64,000 nt of DNA from Phenylobacterium montanum (GCF_018135625.1 NZ_CP073078.1:5240501-5304500), one strand, 5' to 3'. Positions 10,147 through 18,162 are shown, counted from the stretch's first letter. The notes: a model not told the origin generated them from the sequence alone. Translations and numbers: made by a program.

Positions 10147-11181
10147 ATGAAATTCAGTGCGGTCATCCAGTATCTGCGCGCCGTGGCCGCGATCATGGTG
10201 CTCTGCTACCACGTGGTCCTGCACTGGATCCCCGAGCAGAAGCCGCACTACCTGTTCCTGTCCGGCGGGGTCGACATCTTCTTCGTCATCAGCGGCTTCG
10301 TCATGTGGAGCCTGACGGCGGGGCGGGAAGGGGGCGCGTGGGATTTCTTCAGCCGCCGGCTGAAGCGAATCGTGCCGCTCTACTGGCTGATGACCACCGC
10401 CATGCTGGTGGTGCTGGTGGTGCTGCCGGGCGCGACCCTGACCTCAAAGTTCGACCTGGGCCACGTCGTCTCGTCCTACCTATTCATCCCCGCGATCCAC
10501 CCGGTCAAGGGCACGTTCGAGCCCCTGCTGTTCCCGGGCTGGACCCTGAACTACGAGATGTTCTTCTACGTCCTCATCACCCTGGCGCTCCTGGGGCCGA
10601 TGCGTTTTCGCCTGGCGCTGATCCTGATTCCCCTGGCCGGGCTGACGGCCATGGGCCTGATCCCGCATTCCGACAGGTCGCTGGTCGCCTTCTACAGCAA
10701 TAGCCTGTTGGCCGAGTTCGGCATGGGCTGCGTGCTGGGCGCCCTGCTGGAGAAGGACCTGGCCGAGCGCGCGCCCCCCTGGGCGGGCGTGGCCATGATC
10801 GGCCTGGCGATCGCCGCCTTCTTCGGCCTGGCCCAGGTTCCTGGCCTGGCCCGCGGCTTCGCCTGGGGCGTGCCCGCGGCGCTGTTCGTCAGCGGCTGGG
10901 TGTTCAACGAGCGCGCCCGCGGCACGGCGCGCTGGCCTCTGGTGCAGCTGCTGGGCGACGCCTCCTACGCCATCTACCTCAGCCACGTGATCGTGCTGTC
11001 GGCGCTGTTCCAGATCGCCCACCGCTTCGTCAGATCGGTCCCGGCCGAGATCGGGGCGTCGGTGGTCATCACCCTGACCTGCATCACCGTCGGCGTCGGG
11101 GTCTACTGGTTCGTGGAAAAGCCGATCATCAACTGGTTCAAGACGCCCCGGCTGAAGCCGGCCGTCGCCGCCGCGGAATAG
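10147..11181 (+). CDS. ExoZ-like membrane acyltransferase, second copy
   Basis: The 344-residue protein carries LRAVAAIMVLCYHVV at the N-terminus (active-site His), VDIFFVISGFVMW, RRLKRIVPLYWLMTT, HVVSSYLFIP and GWTLNYEMFFY. The motifs match the ExoZ-like product at 5744-6865 one for one, so the two are homologues, but this gene has host-like high GC and the other does not. I chose the ATG at 10147 (AGGTGAG just upstream) because the family fold begins there; in-frame starts at 10126 and 10039 would add unconserved residues. Role: acyl modification of an exported or lipid-linked glycan. Confidence 0.85.
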   Translation: MKFSAVIQYLRAVAAIMVLCYHVVLHWIPEQKPHYLFLSGGVDIFFVISGFVMWSLTAGREGGAWDFFSRRLKRIVPLYWLMTTAMLVVLVVLPGATLTSKFDLGHVVSSYLFIPAIHPVKGTFEPLLFPGWTLNYEMFFYVLITLALLGPMRFRLALILIPLAGLTAMGLIPHSDRSLVAFYSNSLLAEFGMGCVLGALLEKDLAERAPPWAGVAMIGLAIAAFFGLAQVPGLARGFAWGVPAALFVSGWVFNERARGTARWPLVQLLGDASYAIYLSHVIVLSALFQIAHRFVRSVPAEIGASVVITLTCITVGVGVYWFVEKPIINWFKTPRLKPAVAAAE

Positions 11182-11186
11182 CGGCT

Positions 11187-11342
11187 TCACTCCATGCGGG
11201 CATAGCGCGCGCCCACCGCGGCCACCGCTCCGACCAGCATCACAATCGTAAAAATCATCCCCGTCACGGCTCGACTCGCTGATGTACGCCCCCAATCAGG
11301 GACATCGGGCCTGACCGGCTGCGCGTCCAGAGGGTAGATCAA
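11187..11342 (-). CDS. Possible small single-span membrane protein (51 residues)
   Basis: A short frame with TTG start at 11342 and stop six bases beyond the convergent acyltransferase stop. The product has a Pro-rich N-terminus (DAQPVRPDVPDWGR) and then one hydrophobic helix (about residues 28-44) ending in RYARME. The composition is protein-like, but the TTG start has no clear ribosome site and the frame begins within the leader of the next gene. It could instead start at an internal GTG or ATG, giving only about 25 residues. Function unknown; treat as a candidate. Confidence 0.3.
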   Translation of the reverse strand: MIYPLDAQPVRPDVPDWGRTSASRAVTGMIFTIVMLVGAVAAVGARYARME

Positions 11343-11344
11343 AG

Positions 11345-12280
11345 ATGTTCACCAAAATGGGCCGCCGCCTCATCGGCTGGGCGGCCATCGCAGGCGGCTG
11401 CCTGATCGCCGGCGCCGCGGCGGCTCAACCGCTCGCCTGGGCGCCGCCGGTCCTGATCGACCCGCTGACCGTGGTCGTCCGGCCGGGCGACTTCACGGCC
11501 TCATGCCAGGGGCGGGACTGCCGCCTGGTCTGGCCCCCGGGCCGCCACGTCGGGGCGGTGCGGATCTTCAACGCCCGCAACCTGGTCTCGATCGGCGGCT
11601 GGACCAGCGTGCCCCAACCGGCAGACCATTCCAACGCCCCGCCCAGCCGCATCCTCGAGGTCTCCGGCGCCACCGGCGTGGTGCATATCGAGGGCCTCTT
11701 GGGCGACGCCTCGGCGGGCGGCATGTCCGACGGCCTCGACTTCAACGCGCCCAAGGCGGTGGTCCAGATCGAAAACGTCCGCATCGACGGCGTCTTCGGC
11801 TTCTATGACCAGTTCCACGCCGACTGCATCCAGCCGTTCGGCGGGGTCAAGGCGCTGCGGGTCGATCGCTTCACCTGCAGGACCGGCTACCAGGGCCTGT
11901 CGATCTGGCCCGTCTCCACTTCGCCCGCCGGCTGGAGCGTCGACCTGCGCCACGTCGACATCACCGCCATCGGCCCGGTCATCCATGGCGCCCACAACGA
12001 CGGCGGCTATCTCTATTGGCCGTGCCGCGCCGCCGACTGCGCCAACGTGGCCCGAACCAGCCTGTCCGAGGTCTATCTGCAGCCCAGGCCGGGCATGGCC
12101 GCAGCCAGCACGGTCTGGACCGGCGGCCTGGTCCAGCCGATGGCCGGCGCGATCGGCTTCTCCCGCCTGCCGATCGACGGCCACGTCACGATTGGCGCGC
12201 CGCCGAACGGCGACTTCGTGCCGCCCGGCGTCGCCGGACCCGCCTATCGCTCGCCCGGCTATGCGCCGGCGGCCAACTGA
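11345..12280 (+). CDS. Secreted right-handed beta-helix (pectin-lyase-like) protein
   Basis: The 311-residue product has a signal peptide (hydrophobic residues 9-25, cleavage near AAA/AQ). The mature part shows short repeating strands with spaced Ile/Val/Asp (for example VRIFNARNLVSIGGW, VVQIENVRIDGVFGF, LRVDRFTCRTGYQGL), the pattern of a parallel beta-helix as in pectate lyases and polysaccharide-binding proteins. No specific catalytic residues can be assigned. It lies directly upstream of the lysis block, 13 bases from the holin-like gene, and downstream of the acyltransferases, so a role on surface or capsule glycan is plausible but unproven. Confidence 0.65.
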   Translation: MFTKMGRRLIGWAAIAGGCLIAGAAAAQPLAWAPPVLIDPLTVVVRPGDFTASCQGRDCRLVWPPGRHVGAVRIFNARNLVSIGGWTSVPQPADHSNAPPSRILEVSGATGVVHIEGLLGDASAGGMSDGLDFNAPKAVVQIENVRIDGVFGFYDQFHADCIQPFGGVKALRVDRFTCRTGYQGLSIWPVSTSPAGWSVDLRHVDITAIGPVIHGAHNDGGYLYWPCRAADCANVARTSLSEVYLQPRPGMAAASTVWTGGLVQPMAGAIGFSRLPIDGHVTIGAPPNGDFVPPGVAGPAYRSPGYAPAAN

Positions 12281-12293
12281 AGGGGAGGGCGAG

Positions 12294-12620
12294 ATGATCG
12301 ATCAGGCTCCCGCCGCCGCTACGACCCGCCCCGGCTTCTGGCTCTCGCTGCTGTCCGGCCGCGACAATCGCTCCCCCGCCATCGGCCGCGTGCTGGGCGC
12401 TGTGATCGGCCTTCTGCTGGTGATCGACCTTCTGGTCGGCCTGCCCAGCCTGATCGCCGGCGTCTTCCTGCTCCAGGGCGTGCGGCCCGAGGCCTGGTTC
12501 GCGCTCCTGGGTGCTTTGACGCCCTATGTCACTGCCCTGGCGCTCGCCATCGGCGGCCTGGTGGGCGGCCTGATCGCCGGCACCGCCTTCACCGAGCCGA
12601 AGCCGCCGGCCCAGGGCTGA
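12294..12620 (+). CDS. Small membrane protein, probable phage holin
   Basis: A 108-residue protein with a polar N-terminus and two hydrophobic stretches (about residues 31-60 and 67-98), ending in a short polar tail. An AGGGGAGGG site lies just before the ATG. It is the first gene of a tight block with an endolysin-type hydrolase and a spanin-like pair, so a holin that opens the inner membrane is the natural call. No family-specific motif was recognised; the call rests on topology and position. Confidence 0.55.
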   Translation: MIDQAPAAATTRPGFWLSLLSGRDNRSPAIGRVLGAVIGLLLVIDLLVGLPSLIAGVFLLQGVRPEAWFALLGALTPYVTALALAIGGLVGGLIAGTAFTEPKPPAQG

Positions 12621-12657
12621 GTCCTCCCTTTCTTTGCAGCATGAAAGGAGCCGCATC

Positions 12658-13116
12658 ATGGACGATGCGAGCCTTCTGGCGCTCTGCGCCTTTCAGGAAG
12701 CGGCGGGCGAGCCCGACGACGGCGTCGCCGCCATCGCCCGCGTGGTGCTGAACCGCATGGCCCGCCGCTACGCCTCGGACGGCGCCATCGCCGGCACGGT
12801 GCTGGCGCCCGACCAATTCTCCTGGACCGCCTTTGAGATGGTGGGCGGTCGCTACCGCCGCGTCTGCCACACCCCCGCCGAGGTCGCCGTCCGCGCCGAT
12901 GGGCTGCTGTCCAAGGCCCAGAATTTCACCAGCCAATGGGCGCGCGTCCAGCGCATCATCCGCGAGGTGCGGGCGGGCGCCTATGTCGGTCCGGAGTACG
13001 ACCGGCTGACCGACCAGGTGGTGCTCTACCTCAACCCTCGCCTCAGCCAGGCCACCTGGGCCAACCCGGCCCGCCACGTCTGCGACATCGGCCGCCACAG
13101 CTTCTATCGGGCCTGA
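12658..13116 (+). CDS. SleB-type cell wall hydrolase (phage endolysin)
   Basis: The 152-residue product matches the Hydrolase_2/SleB family: an opening ALCAFQEAAGEPDDGVAAIA segment (catalytic Glu at about residue 14), conserved VVLNR, an FSW segment near residue 58, and an ending with HVCDIGRHSFYRA. Members cleave peptidoglycan glycan strands. I use the ATG at 12658, seven bases after AAAGGAG, not the in-frame ATG at 12634. There is no signal peptide, so export would rely on the upstream holin-like protein. The gene looks intact. Confidence 0.8.
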   Translation: MDDASLLALCAFQEAAGEPDDGVAAIARVVLNRMARRYASDGAIAGTVLAPDQFSWTAFEMVGGRYRRVCHTPAEVAVRADGLLSKAQNFTSQWARVQRIIREVRAGAYVGPEYDRLTDQVVLYLNPRLSQATWANPARHVCDIGRHSFYRA

Positions 13117-13121
13117 CCGCC

Positions 13122-13565
13122 ATGCCTGCCTTCCTGCTTTCGCTGCTGGGCTCGCGCCAGGCCTGGGGCGCGCTCGGCCTCGCCCTGTTGCTGGCCACGG
13201 TCGGCGTCCAGACCGCGCGCCTGGCCCACGCCAAGTCCGACCTCGCCGCGGCGCGGGCGGCGGCGCTCGATCCGGCTACGCACCGCGCCTGGCAGGCCGA
13301 GGCCAAGGCCGCCGCCGCTGCGCTCGGGACCTGTCAGGCCGGCCTGGCCAGGTTGAGCAGCGCTGTCGAAGACCAGAACGCGGCGCTCTCCGCCCAGAAG
13401 GACCAGGACGCCGCCGCCACCGCCGCGGCCCAGGCCGCTCTGGGTCGGGCGCAACAGGCCGTCAAGGCCGCCGGCGTCCGCGCCGCCGCCGTGCTTTCCG
13501 CACCAGCCTCCGTCACCGGCTGCAGCGACGCTGACGCCCTGATCCTGAAGAGCCTCGATCCATGA
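13122..13565 (+). CDS. Probable i-spanin (Rz-like), inner-membrane coiled-coil protein
   Basis: The 147-residue protein has one N-terminal membrane anchor (residues about 12-30) followed by a long Ala/Gln-rich helical region with coiled-coil character, ending near a Cys and Asp-rich tail. This is the architecture of phage Rz inner-membrane spanins. It starts five bases after the endolysin stop and overlaps the following lipoprotein gene by ATGA. Spanins are poorly conserved in sequence, so the call comes from topology and order. Confidence 0.6.
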   Translation: MPAFLLSLLGSRQAWGALGLALLLATVGVQTARLAHAKSDLAAARAAALDPATHRAWQAEAKAAAAALGTCQAGLARLSSAVEDQNAALSAQKDQDAAATAAAQAALGRAQQAVKAAGVRAAAVLSAPASVTGCSDADALILKSLDP

Positions 13566-13849
13566 TCCGCAAACCCGGCCTGATCGCCGGCGCCGCCATC
13601 GCCTTGCTGGCCGGCTGCGCCAGCACGCCCGACGTGGCGCCGCCTTCAGTCATGCATACGGTCGAGGTGCCGACGCCCGTCCGCTGTCGACCAGATCTCG
13701 GGCCAGAGCCGGACTACCCCGATACCGATGAGGCCCTGCGCGCTGCGCCAGACCTGTTCTCCCGGGTGCGCCTGCTCCTGGCCGGCCGCATGCTGCGCAT
13801 CGCGCGTGACCAGCAGAAGACCGCGGCCCTGGCCGCCTGCGCCGGCTAG
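13562..13849 (+). CDS. Probable o-spanin (Rz1-like) lipoprotein
   Basis: A 95-residue protein with a lipoprotein signal: hydrophobic residues 7-17 and lipobox LAGC with Cys at position 19, then a Pro-rich stretch (TPDVAPPSV...VEVPTPVR) and a C-terminal amphipathic helix. A small Pro-rich outer-membrane lipoprotein translated by ATGA overlap after an Rz-like gene is the typical Rz1 pattern. It is longer than lambda Rz1. The stop overlaps the 3' end of the convergent MFS gene by four bases. Confidence 0.6.
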   Translation: MIRKPGLIAGAAIALLAGCASTPDVAPPSVMHTVEVPTPVRCRPDLGPEPDYPDTDEALRAAPDLFSRVRLLLAGRMLRIARDQQKTAALAACAG

Positions 13850-15039
13850 GCCACCGCCTGGGTGCGGGTGAACCTCAGCCAGGCGATGACGGCCAGGCCC
13901 GAGCACAGCAGCGCCATGCCCAGCCACAGCGCTCCGCGCGCATCGGCCTGGCTGACCACGCGCGAGGCGAAGAACGGCCCTAGCGCCGCGCCGAGCAGCT
14001 GCACGGCCCCGCTCTGCACCGCCGCCCGCCGCGAGGGATCGGCCTCGATGGTCATCGGCACCAGGAACGGGTTGATGAAGATCGCGGTCAGGCCGGACAG
14101 GGCCGTGGCGGCGATGAACAGCCAGGCCGGCGCCGCGAAGCCATAGACCAGATAGACCGCGCCATAGGCGACCACGCCGCCAACGAAGACGACGAAGTAC
14201 TTCACTCTTCCCGCCGCCACGGTCGCCAAGGCCCCGCCCAGAACCTGCGCCGCCAGGGAGAACGACGTCGCCGTCCGCGCGACCACCGTCGGCAGCCCGG
14301 CCTGGATGCAGAACGGCACGAGATAGATGGCCACGGCCGAGGCCGCCGAGACATAGAGCAGGGTGCCAGCTAGGGCGATCCAGCCTCTCGGGGGCGGCGC
14401 GCCGGTCTCGCCCTCGACCTTCGGCAGGGGCGGATAACGCGCCGGCAGCCACAGCGAGATCGGGGCGCCCGCCAGGCTGAGAACGCCGATCAGGGCGAAG
14501 CCGCCATTGGCGCCCAGCTTCGGCAGCACCCACCCCGCCATGCTTGCGGAAATCGCCAGCTGAGTCGCGGTCAGGGCGGTGAACATCACCCCGGCCCAGC
14601 GGTCGGGCGTCTCGGTGCGGGCGATCATGCCGATGGTGATCCACAGCAAGAGGCCTTCAGGCACGCCGCACAGACCTCGCACCGCCATCACCTGCAGGTC
14701 GTTGTGCACCAGCAGCACCGCCAGGTTGGTCGCGCACAGGGCGACGGAAGAAACCGCCCCGATCAGCTTCAGCCGGTGCGGCTTCAGCACCGCGCCCGCC
14801 ACACCGGTGGTGATGGCCATGGTCAGGGCCTCGGTCATGGCCGATAGCCCGATCCCTCTTGCGCTCAGTCTGTGCTCCTCGGCCAGGGCGCCCAGCAGCA
14901 CCGCCAACAGGCCTGAGATCAGCAGCGACACCACGCCGAAAGCGATGGCCGCGCTCGCCTGGGGCGGCGTCAATGGCGGGCCGAACGCCTCGTGCACCAC
15001 ATGCTCAGCCGCCGGCGTTTGTGTCATGGACCTATTCAT
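13846..15039 (-). CDS. MFS transporter
   Basis: The 397-residue product has about twelve hydrophobic segments in two halves with a hydrophilic central loop (around residue 205), as in the major facilitator superfamily. A family-like loop GVAGAVLKPHRLKLIG sits between helices 2 and 3. Substrate cannot be read; similarity is to drug or small-metabolite exporters of the AraJ/YbfB sort by appearance only. An in-frame ATG at 15027 is an alternative start. It is convergent with the lysis block and divergent from the coiled-coil gene, with 64 bases between starts. Probably a host gene. Confidence 0.8.
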   Translation of the reverse strand: MNRSMTQTPAAEHVVHEAFGPPLTPPQASAAIAFGVVSLLISGLLAVLLGALAEEHRLSARGIGLSAMTEALTMAITTGVAGAVLKPHRLKLIGAVSSVALCATNLAVLLVHNDLQVMAVRGLCGVPEGLLLWITIGMIARTETPDRWAGVMFTALTATQLAISASMAGWVLPKLGANGGFALIGVLSLAGAPISLWLPARYPPLPKVEGETGAPPPRGWIALAGTLLYVSAASAVAIYLVPFCIQAGLPTVVARTATSFSLAAQVLGGALATVAAGRVKYFVVFVGGVVAYGAVYLVYGFAAPAWLFIAATALSGLTAIFINPFLVPMTIEADPSRRAAVQSGAVQLLGAALGPFFASRVVSQADARGALWLGMALLCSGLAVIAWLRFTRTQAVA

Positions 15040-15103
15040 CGCACGCCAGCCTATCCGAACCAGATTTGCAATCTAGCTTGCCCTTGGCGCAGGAGGCCCT
15101 TCC

Positions 15104-15505
15104 ATGCCGCCCACCGACTGGATCACCGCCGGCGCCGCCAGCGGCATGTTCGTGCTGTCTCTCGGGGCGGTGGCGATCACCCAGGGCGCCCATCGCGCCC
15201 GCACCGAGGCGCTGGAAAGCGACGTGCGTGCGCTGGACGAACGGCTGACTGCGCTTGAAGCTCTGAAGATCGCGGTCGAAGGCCTCAGCCGCGGCATCGA
15301 GCACCTTGCGGACCGGCTGGCCGACAGCCAGAAACTCAGCGCCGCGGAACTTGCCCGCATGGCCGACCAGATCGCCGCCGGCCAGCGCCTGATCGACGCC
15401 CGCTTCGACGCCATGAAGGAACTCAGCGCGCGGGAACTCGACGAGGTCAAGCACGGGGTGCGCAACATCCGTCAGGTGCTGGAGCGAGATGGGCGGGCGG
15501 CCTGA
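15104..15505 (+). CDS. Membrane-anchored coiled-coil protein of unknown function
   Basis: A 133-residue protein with one membrane segment at the N-terminus (residues about 7-27) and then charged heptad-like helix to the end (LESDVRALDERLTALEALK and onward). A GCAGGAGG site lies seven bases before the ATG. Proteins of this shape occur next to phage lysis and tail genes and also as host proteins. I do not recognise a family with confidence. It could be the last gene of the prophage-like segment. Confidence 0.6.
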   Translation: MPPTDWITAGAASGMFVLSLGAVAITQGAHRARTEALESDVRALDERLTALEALKIAVEGLSRGIEHLADRLADSQKLSAAELARMADQIAAGQRLIDARFDAMKELSARELDEVKHGVRNIRQVLERDGRAA

Positions 15506-15638
15506 TCGGGCGAATGCGCCTCGCCCGGCCCGCAAGGCCAGTTGGTCCATGTCGCCCCGTCGCCGCTCCCAAAGGTTTTCCTCAGTGGGGGCCGACAGGG
15601 CCTGGGGTCAAATGACGAATGATTAACCTCAGCCGGCC

Positions 15639-15782
15639 TCAACCGACTGGCGGCTCCACCGTCCGCGCCGGGCTTCGCGCCGGCGCCGGATCGTATTCGT
15701 CAGGAATGATGCGCGATGCGATGACGAACGCGGCCATCAGGACTACAGCGGACGCTACAACGGTCACCAGGGACTCGATCAT
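15639..15782 (-). CDS. Small single-span membrane protein (47 residues)
   Basis: A short frame read leftwards from ATG at 15782, with GGAGAG four bases upstream, to a TGA at 15639-15641. The product has one strong hydrophobic helix (residues about 5-23, SLVTVVASAVVLMAAFVIA) followed by a polar, Pro-rich tail (PDEYDPAPARSP). Base composition, a good ribosome site and a clean membrane segment argue for a real gene. Function unknown. Confidence 0.5.
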   Translation of the reverse strand: MIESLVTVVASAVVLMAAFVIASRIIPDEYDPAPARSPARTVEPPVG

Positions 15783-15998
15783 CGGACTCTCCGATCTTCG
15801 CCAGCTTGACCGGGCCAAGGTTCGTCGCCGGCGGCGGCGCGTCCATCAGGTTCACCTGACAGGTGATGGATTCGCTCCGAGTGAGCCCCGCTCGGGCGCC
15901 CGGCGCCCAACAAGCGGGCTCGCCGGTCGACCCGCCCGAATTTCGAGGCTAGCCTTTCGGTCAACGAAAACGGCGCACGACCTTCGGAGGGGAAATCC
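15783..15998. other. Leader region upstream of the amidase gene
   Basis: About 216 bases between the small divergent gene and the amidase ATG, with a GGAGGGG ribosome site close to the amidase start. It presumably holds divergent promoters; I see no clear operator. A low-quality frame crosses it on the plus strand and was not accepted. Confidence 0.4.
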
Positions 15999-17417
15999 AT
16001 GGACGAACTCGATCGCTACGACGCCCTGGGCCTCGGGGAACTCGTCGCCGGCCGCGAAGTACAGCCGGCCGAACTGCTGGATCGCGCCATCGCCCGGGTC
16101 GAGGCCGTCAATCCAGCCATCAACGCCGTGGTGCTCAAGCACTATGACGAGGCGAGGGCCCAGCTCGCCTCTGAGCCGCCTTCCGGCCCATTCGCCGGCG
16201 TGCCCTTCCTGCTCAAGGACCTGAATGTCGGCCTCGCCGGCACGGTCACCACCGAGGGATGCCGCGCCTTCGCCGATCATGTCTCGCCGGCCGACACGAC
16301 CCTGGTGCGCCGCGCCAAGGCCGCCGGCCTCGTGGTTTTCGGCAAGACCGCCAGCCCCGAATTCGGCCTGACCACCACCACCGAAAGCCGGCTCTGGGGC
16401 CAGACGCGCAATCCCTGGAACCTCGACCGAATCGCCGGCGGCTCGTCCGGTGGCGCAGCAGCGTCTGTGGCCGCTCGCATCTCGCCGATCGCCCACGCCT
16501 CTGATGGTGGCGGCTCGATTCGCATTCCGGCCGCCTGCTGCGGCCTGTTCGGCCTCAAGCCCTCACGAGGGCGTGTTGCGACGGGACCTGGCGCCGGGAT
16601 CGGCTGGAACGGGCTCTCCTGCCAGCACGCTGTCTCGATCAGCGTGCGCGATTCCGCCGCCCTGCTCGACGCCCTGGCTGGGCCGGAGATTGGCGACAGC
16701 ATCATCGCCCCACAGACCGGCCCGTATCGCGAGGCCGCTGGTCGCGAGCCGGCCCGGCTGCGGATCGCCCTTGTCGAAGCCCCGGCCAGCGGCGCGGCCG
16801 TGCATTCCGATTGCCGCGAGGCCCTGCTGGATGCGGCTAGGCTTTGCGAAAGCCTGGGCCATGAGGTCGAACCCTTGGCCCTGGACCTTGACGCCGGCGC
16901 GCTGGGCGAGGCCATGACCGCCAGCATCGCGGTCGATATCGCGGCTCGCCTCGACGCCTGCGCCCAGGCTCGCGGCCGGCCGATCACCGAAGATGACGTG
17001 GAGGCGGTGACTTGGCGATTCGCCGAACGCGGCCGCACCGTCACGGGCCCGGACTACGTCGCCGCCCGGCGAACCTTCGACATGGCGGCCGCCCGCTACG
17101 CCGCCCGCTATGCCGACTACGACGTGGTGCTCTCGCCGGTTCTCGCCGCCCCGCCGGTCAGGCTGGGAGAATTGAGGCTCGATCAGGACATCGGCGCCTA
17201 TGCCCGCGCCATTGGCGCGTTCAGCCCTTATACGGCCCTGCACAACCAGATCGGCGCGCCGGCCATGTCGGTTCCGCTCTTTTGGAACGCCGAGGGCCTG
17301 CCGATCGGGGTGATGTTCGCCGCGCCCTTCGGCCGGGAGGACCTGCTGTACAGCCTCGCCGGCCAACTGGAAGGCGCGCGCCCCTGGTCGGGCCGGCTGC
17401 CGCCGACGGTCGCCTAG
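15999..17417 (+). CDS. Amidase signature family hydrolase
   Basis: The 472-residue enzyme has the complete Ser-cisSer-Lys triad of the amidase signature family: Lys73 in PFLLKDLN, cis-Ser149 in AGGSSGGAAA and nucleophile Ser173 in GGGSIRIPA, with the same spacing as fatty-acid amide hydrolase. Members cleave amides (GatA, indole-acetamide, acyl amide and others). It stands alone rather than in a gatCAB operon and lacks close GatA context, so it is more likely a catabolic or detoxifying amidase. The exact substrate is unknown. Confidence 0.9.
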   Translation: MDELDRYDALGLGELVAGREVQPAELLDRAIARVEAVNPAINAVVLKHYDEARAQLASEPPSGPFAGVPFLLKDLNVGLAGTVTTEGCRAFADHVSPADTTLVRRAKAAGLVVFGKTASPEFGLTTTTESRLWGQTRNPWNLDRIAGGSSGGAAASVAARISPIAHASDGGGSIRIPAACCGLFGLKPSRGRVATGPGAGIGWNGLSCQHAVSISVRDSAALLDALAGPEIGDSIIAPQTGPYREAAGREPARLRIALVEAPASGAAVHSDCREALLDAARLCESLGHEVEPLALDLDAGALGEAMTASIAVDIAARLDACAQARGRPITEDDVEAVTWRFAERGRTVTGPDYVAARRTFDMAAARYAARYADYDVVLSPVLAAPPVRLGELRLDQDIGAYARAIGAFSPYTALHNQIGAPAMSVPLFWNAEGLPIGVMFAAPFGREDLLYSLAGQLEGARPWSGRLPPTVA

Positions 17418-17420
17418 ATC

Positions 17421-17531
17421 ACGATGAATTCGGATCGAAACGATCCGAATTCATAAGACGTGATCGATTCTAAAAGTTGAGAGCGGGATGCGAGCGGAAA
17501 ACCGCTTCGCACTTTTCCTCATCCCGCTCTA
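17421..17531. repeat. Double palindromic intergenic repeat
   Basis: Two dyads in tandem. The first, 17425-17455, is perfect: 14-base arms ATGAATTCGGATCG and its complement around AAA, with an outer ATCACG/CGTGAT pair beyond a small bulge. The second, about 17480-17530, pairs AGAGCGGGATG with CATCCCGCTCT and encloses an inner GCGG AAAA CCGC hairpin. I recall elements of this wording scattered between genes in alphaproteobacterial genomes, so I read it as a dispersed palindromic repeat. It lies between convergent genes, supplies the stop of the gene at 17529, and could act as a bidirectional terminator. Confidence 0.7.
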
Positions 17532-17840
17532 GGCCTTGGCCTTGCGCGGGGTCGGGCGCCAGTTCAGGCCTTCGCGATTGTGCACCCAGCGGCCCACGCG
17601 GCGGTAATCATCGTCACCCGCCGCGCCGATCGGCAGCAGCTCGGTCAACGCCGCCTCGACATAGGCGAAGTTGGCGCCGCGATTGCGCTTGACGAACTGC
17701 AGCGCCTCGTCCTTGGCCCAATCAATGGCCACGGCGTCGTCCGCCAGCCGCAACCTCAAGGGCGGCAGGCGGTTGTCGTCGAGCGCGTTCAGCCGGTTCT
17801 TGGACGGCGCGTGCCTGAGGTCGAGCTGGTAGGTCTTCAT
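17529..17840 (-). CDS. Conserved-looking hypothetical protein (103 residues)
   Basis: A soluble, charged 103-residue product with no signal peptide, no membrane segment and no motif I recognise. It has a compact alpha/beta look, with DEALQFVKRNRG and GDDDYRRVGRWVHNREG segments. It lies 22 bases downstream of the next minus-strand gene and probably shares its transcript. The stop codon falls inside the palindromic repeat. Confidence 0.6.
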   Translation of the reverse strand: MKTYQLDLRHAPSKNRLNALDDNRLPPLRLRLADDAVAIDWAKDEALQFVKRNRGANFAYVEAALTELLPIGAAGDDDYRRVGRWVHNREGLNWRPTPRKAKA

Positions 17841-17862
17841 CGTCGAATCCGCCGCGGCCCGT

Positions 17863-18162
17863 TCAGGCCTGAAACTGCTTTGTAAGGCGCCGCCGATTGG
17901 CGCGCACCCGGTGGCGATAGAGGGTCAGGGCGCGCGAGGAGGCGCGGTGCGGCCGGCCCACCAGGGCGTGGCTGAGAAAGTCGGTCTGCGCGTCCATGGC
18001 CGCCAGGGCTTTCTCCGAGACCATCCGCTCGGCCTCGGCGAAGGCGGACGGGCCGCCGAAGGTCAGCTTCAGAAGGCGCAGGCTGATCACGGTCTGCGCC
18101 TCCACGCCGAGCTGCATGGCTTTGAAAGGCAGTTCCAGCCAGCTGTTGGTGGTTACACCCAC
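17863..18162 (-). CDS. Small helical hypothetical protein, phasin-like in appearance
   Basis: A 99-residue, mostly helical protein with an amphipathic N-terminal half (SWLELPFKAMQLGVEAQTV) and a basic C-terminus. The layout resembles small phasin-like proteins that coat polyhydroxyalkanoate granules, but no signature allows a firm call. It is likely the first gene of a two-gene unit with the gene at 17529. Confidence 0.55.
   Translation of the reverse strand: MGVTTNSWLELPFKAMQLGVEAQTVISLRLLKLTFGGPSAFAEAERMVSEKALAAMDAQTDFLSHALVGRPHRASSRALTLYRHRVRANRRRLTKQFQA

Noticed and set aside
15619-16224. A 201-codon plus-strand frame running into the amidase gene
   Set aside because: Out of frame with the amidase, unnatural composition; the small minus-strand gene fits better.
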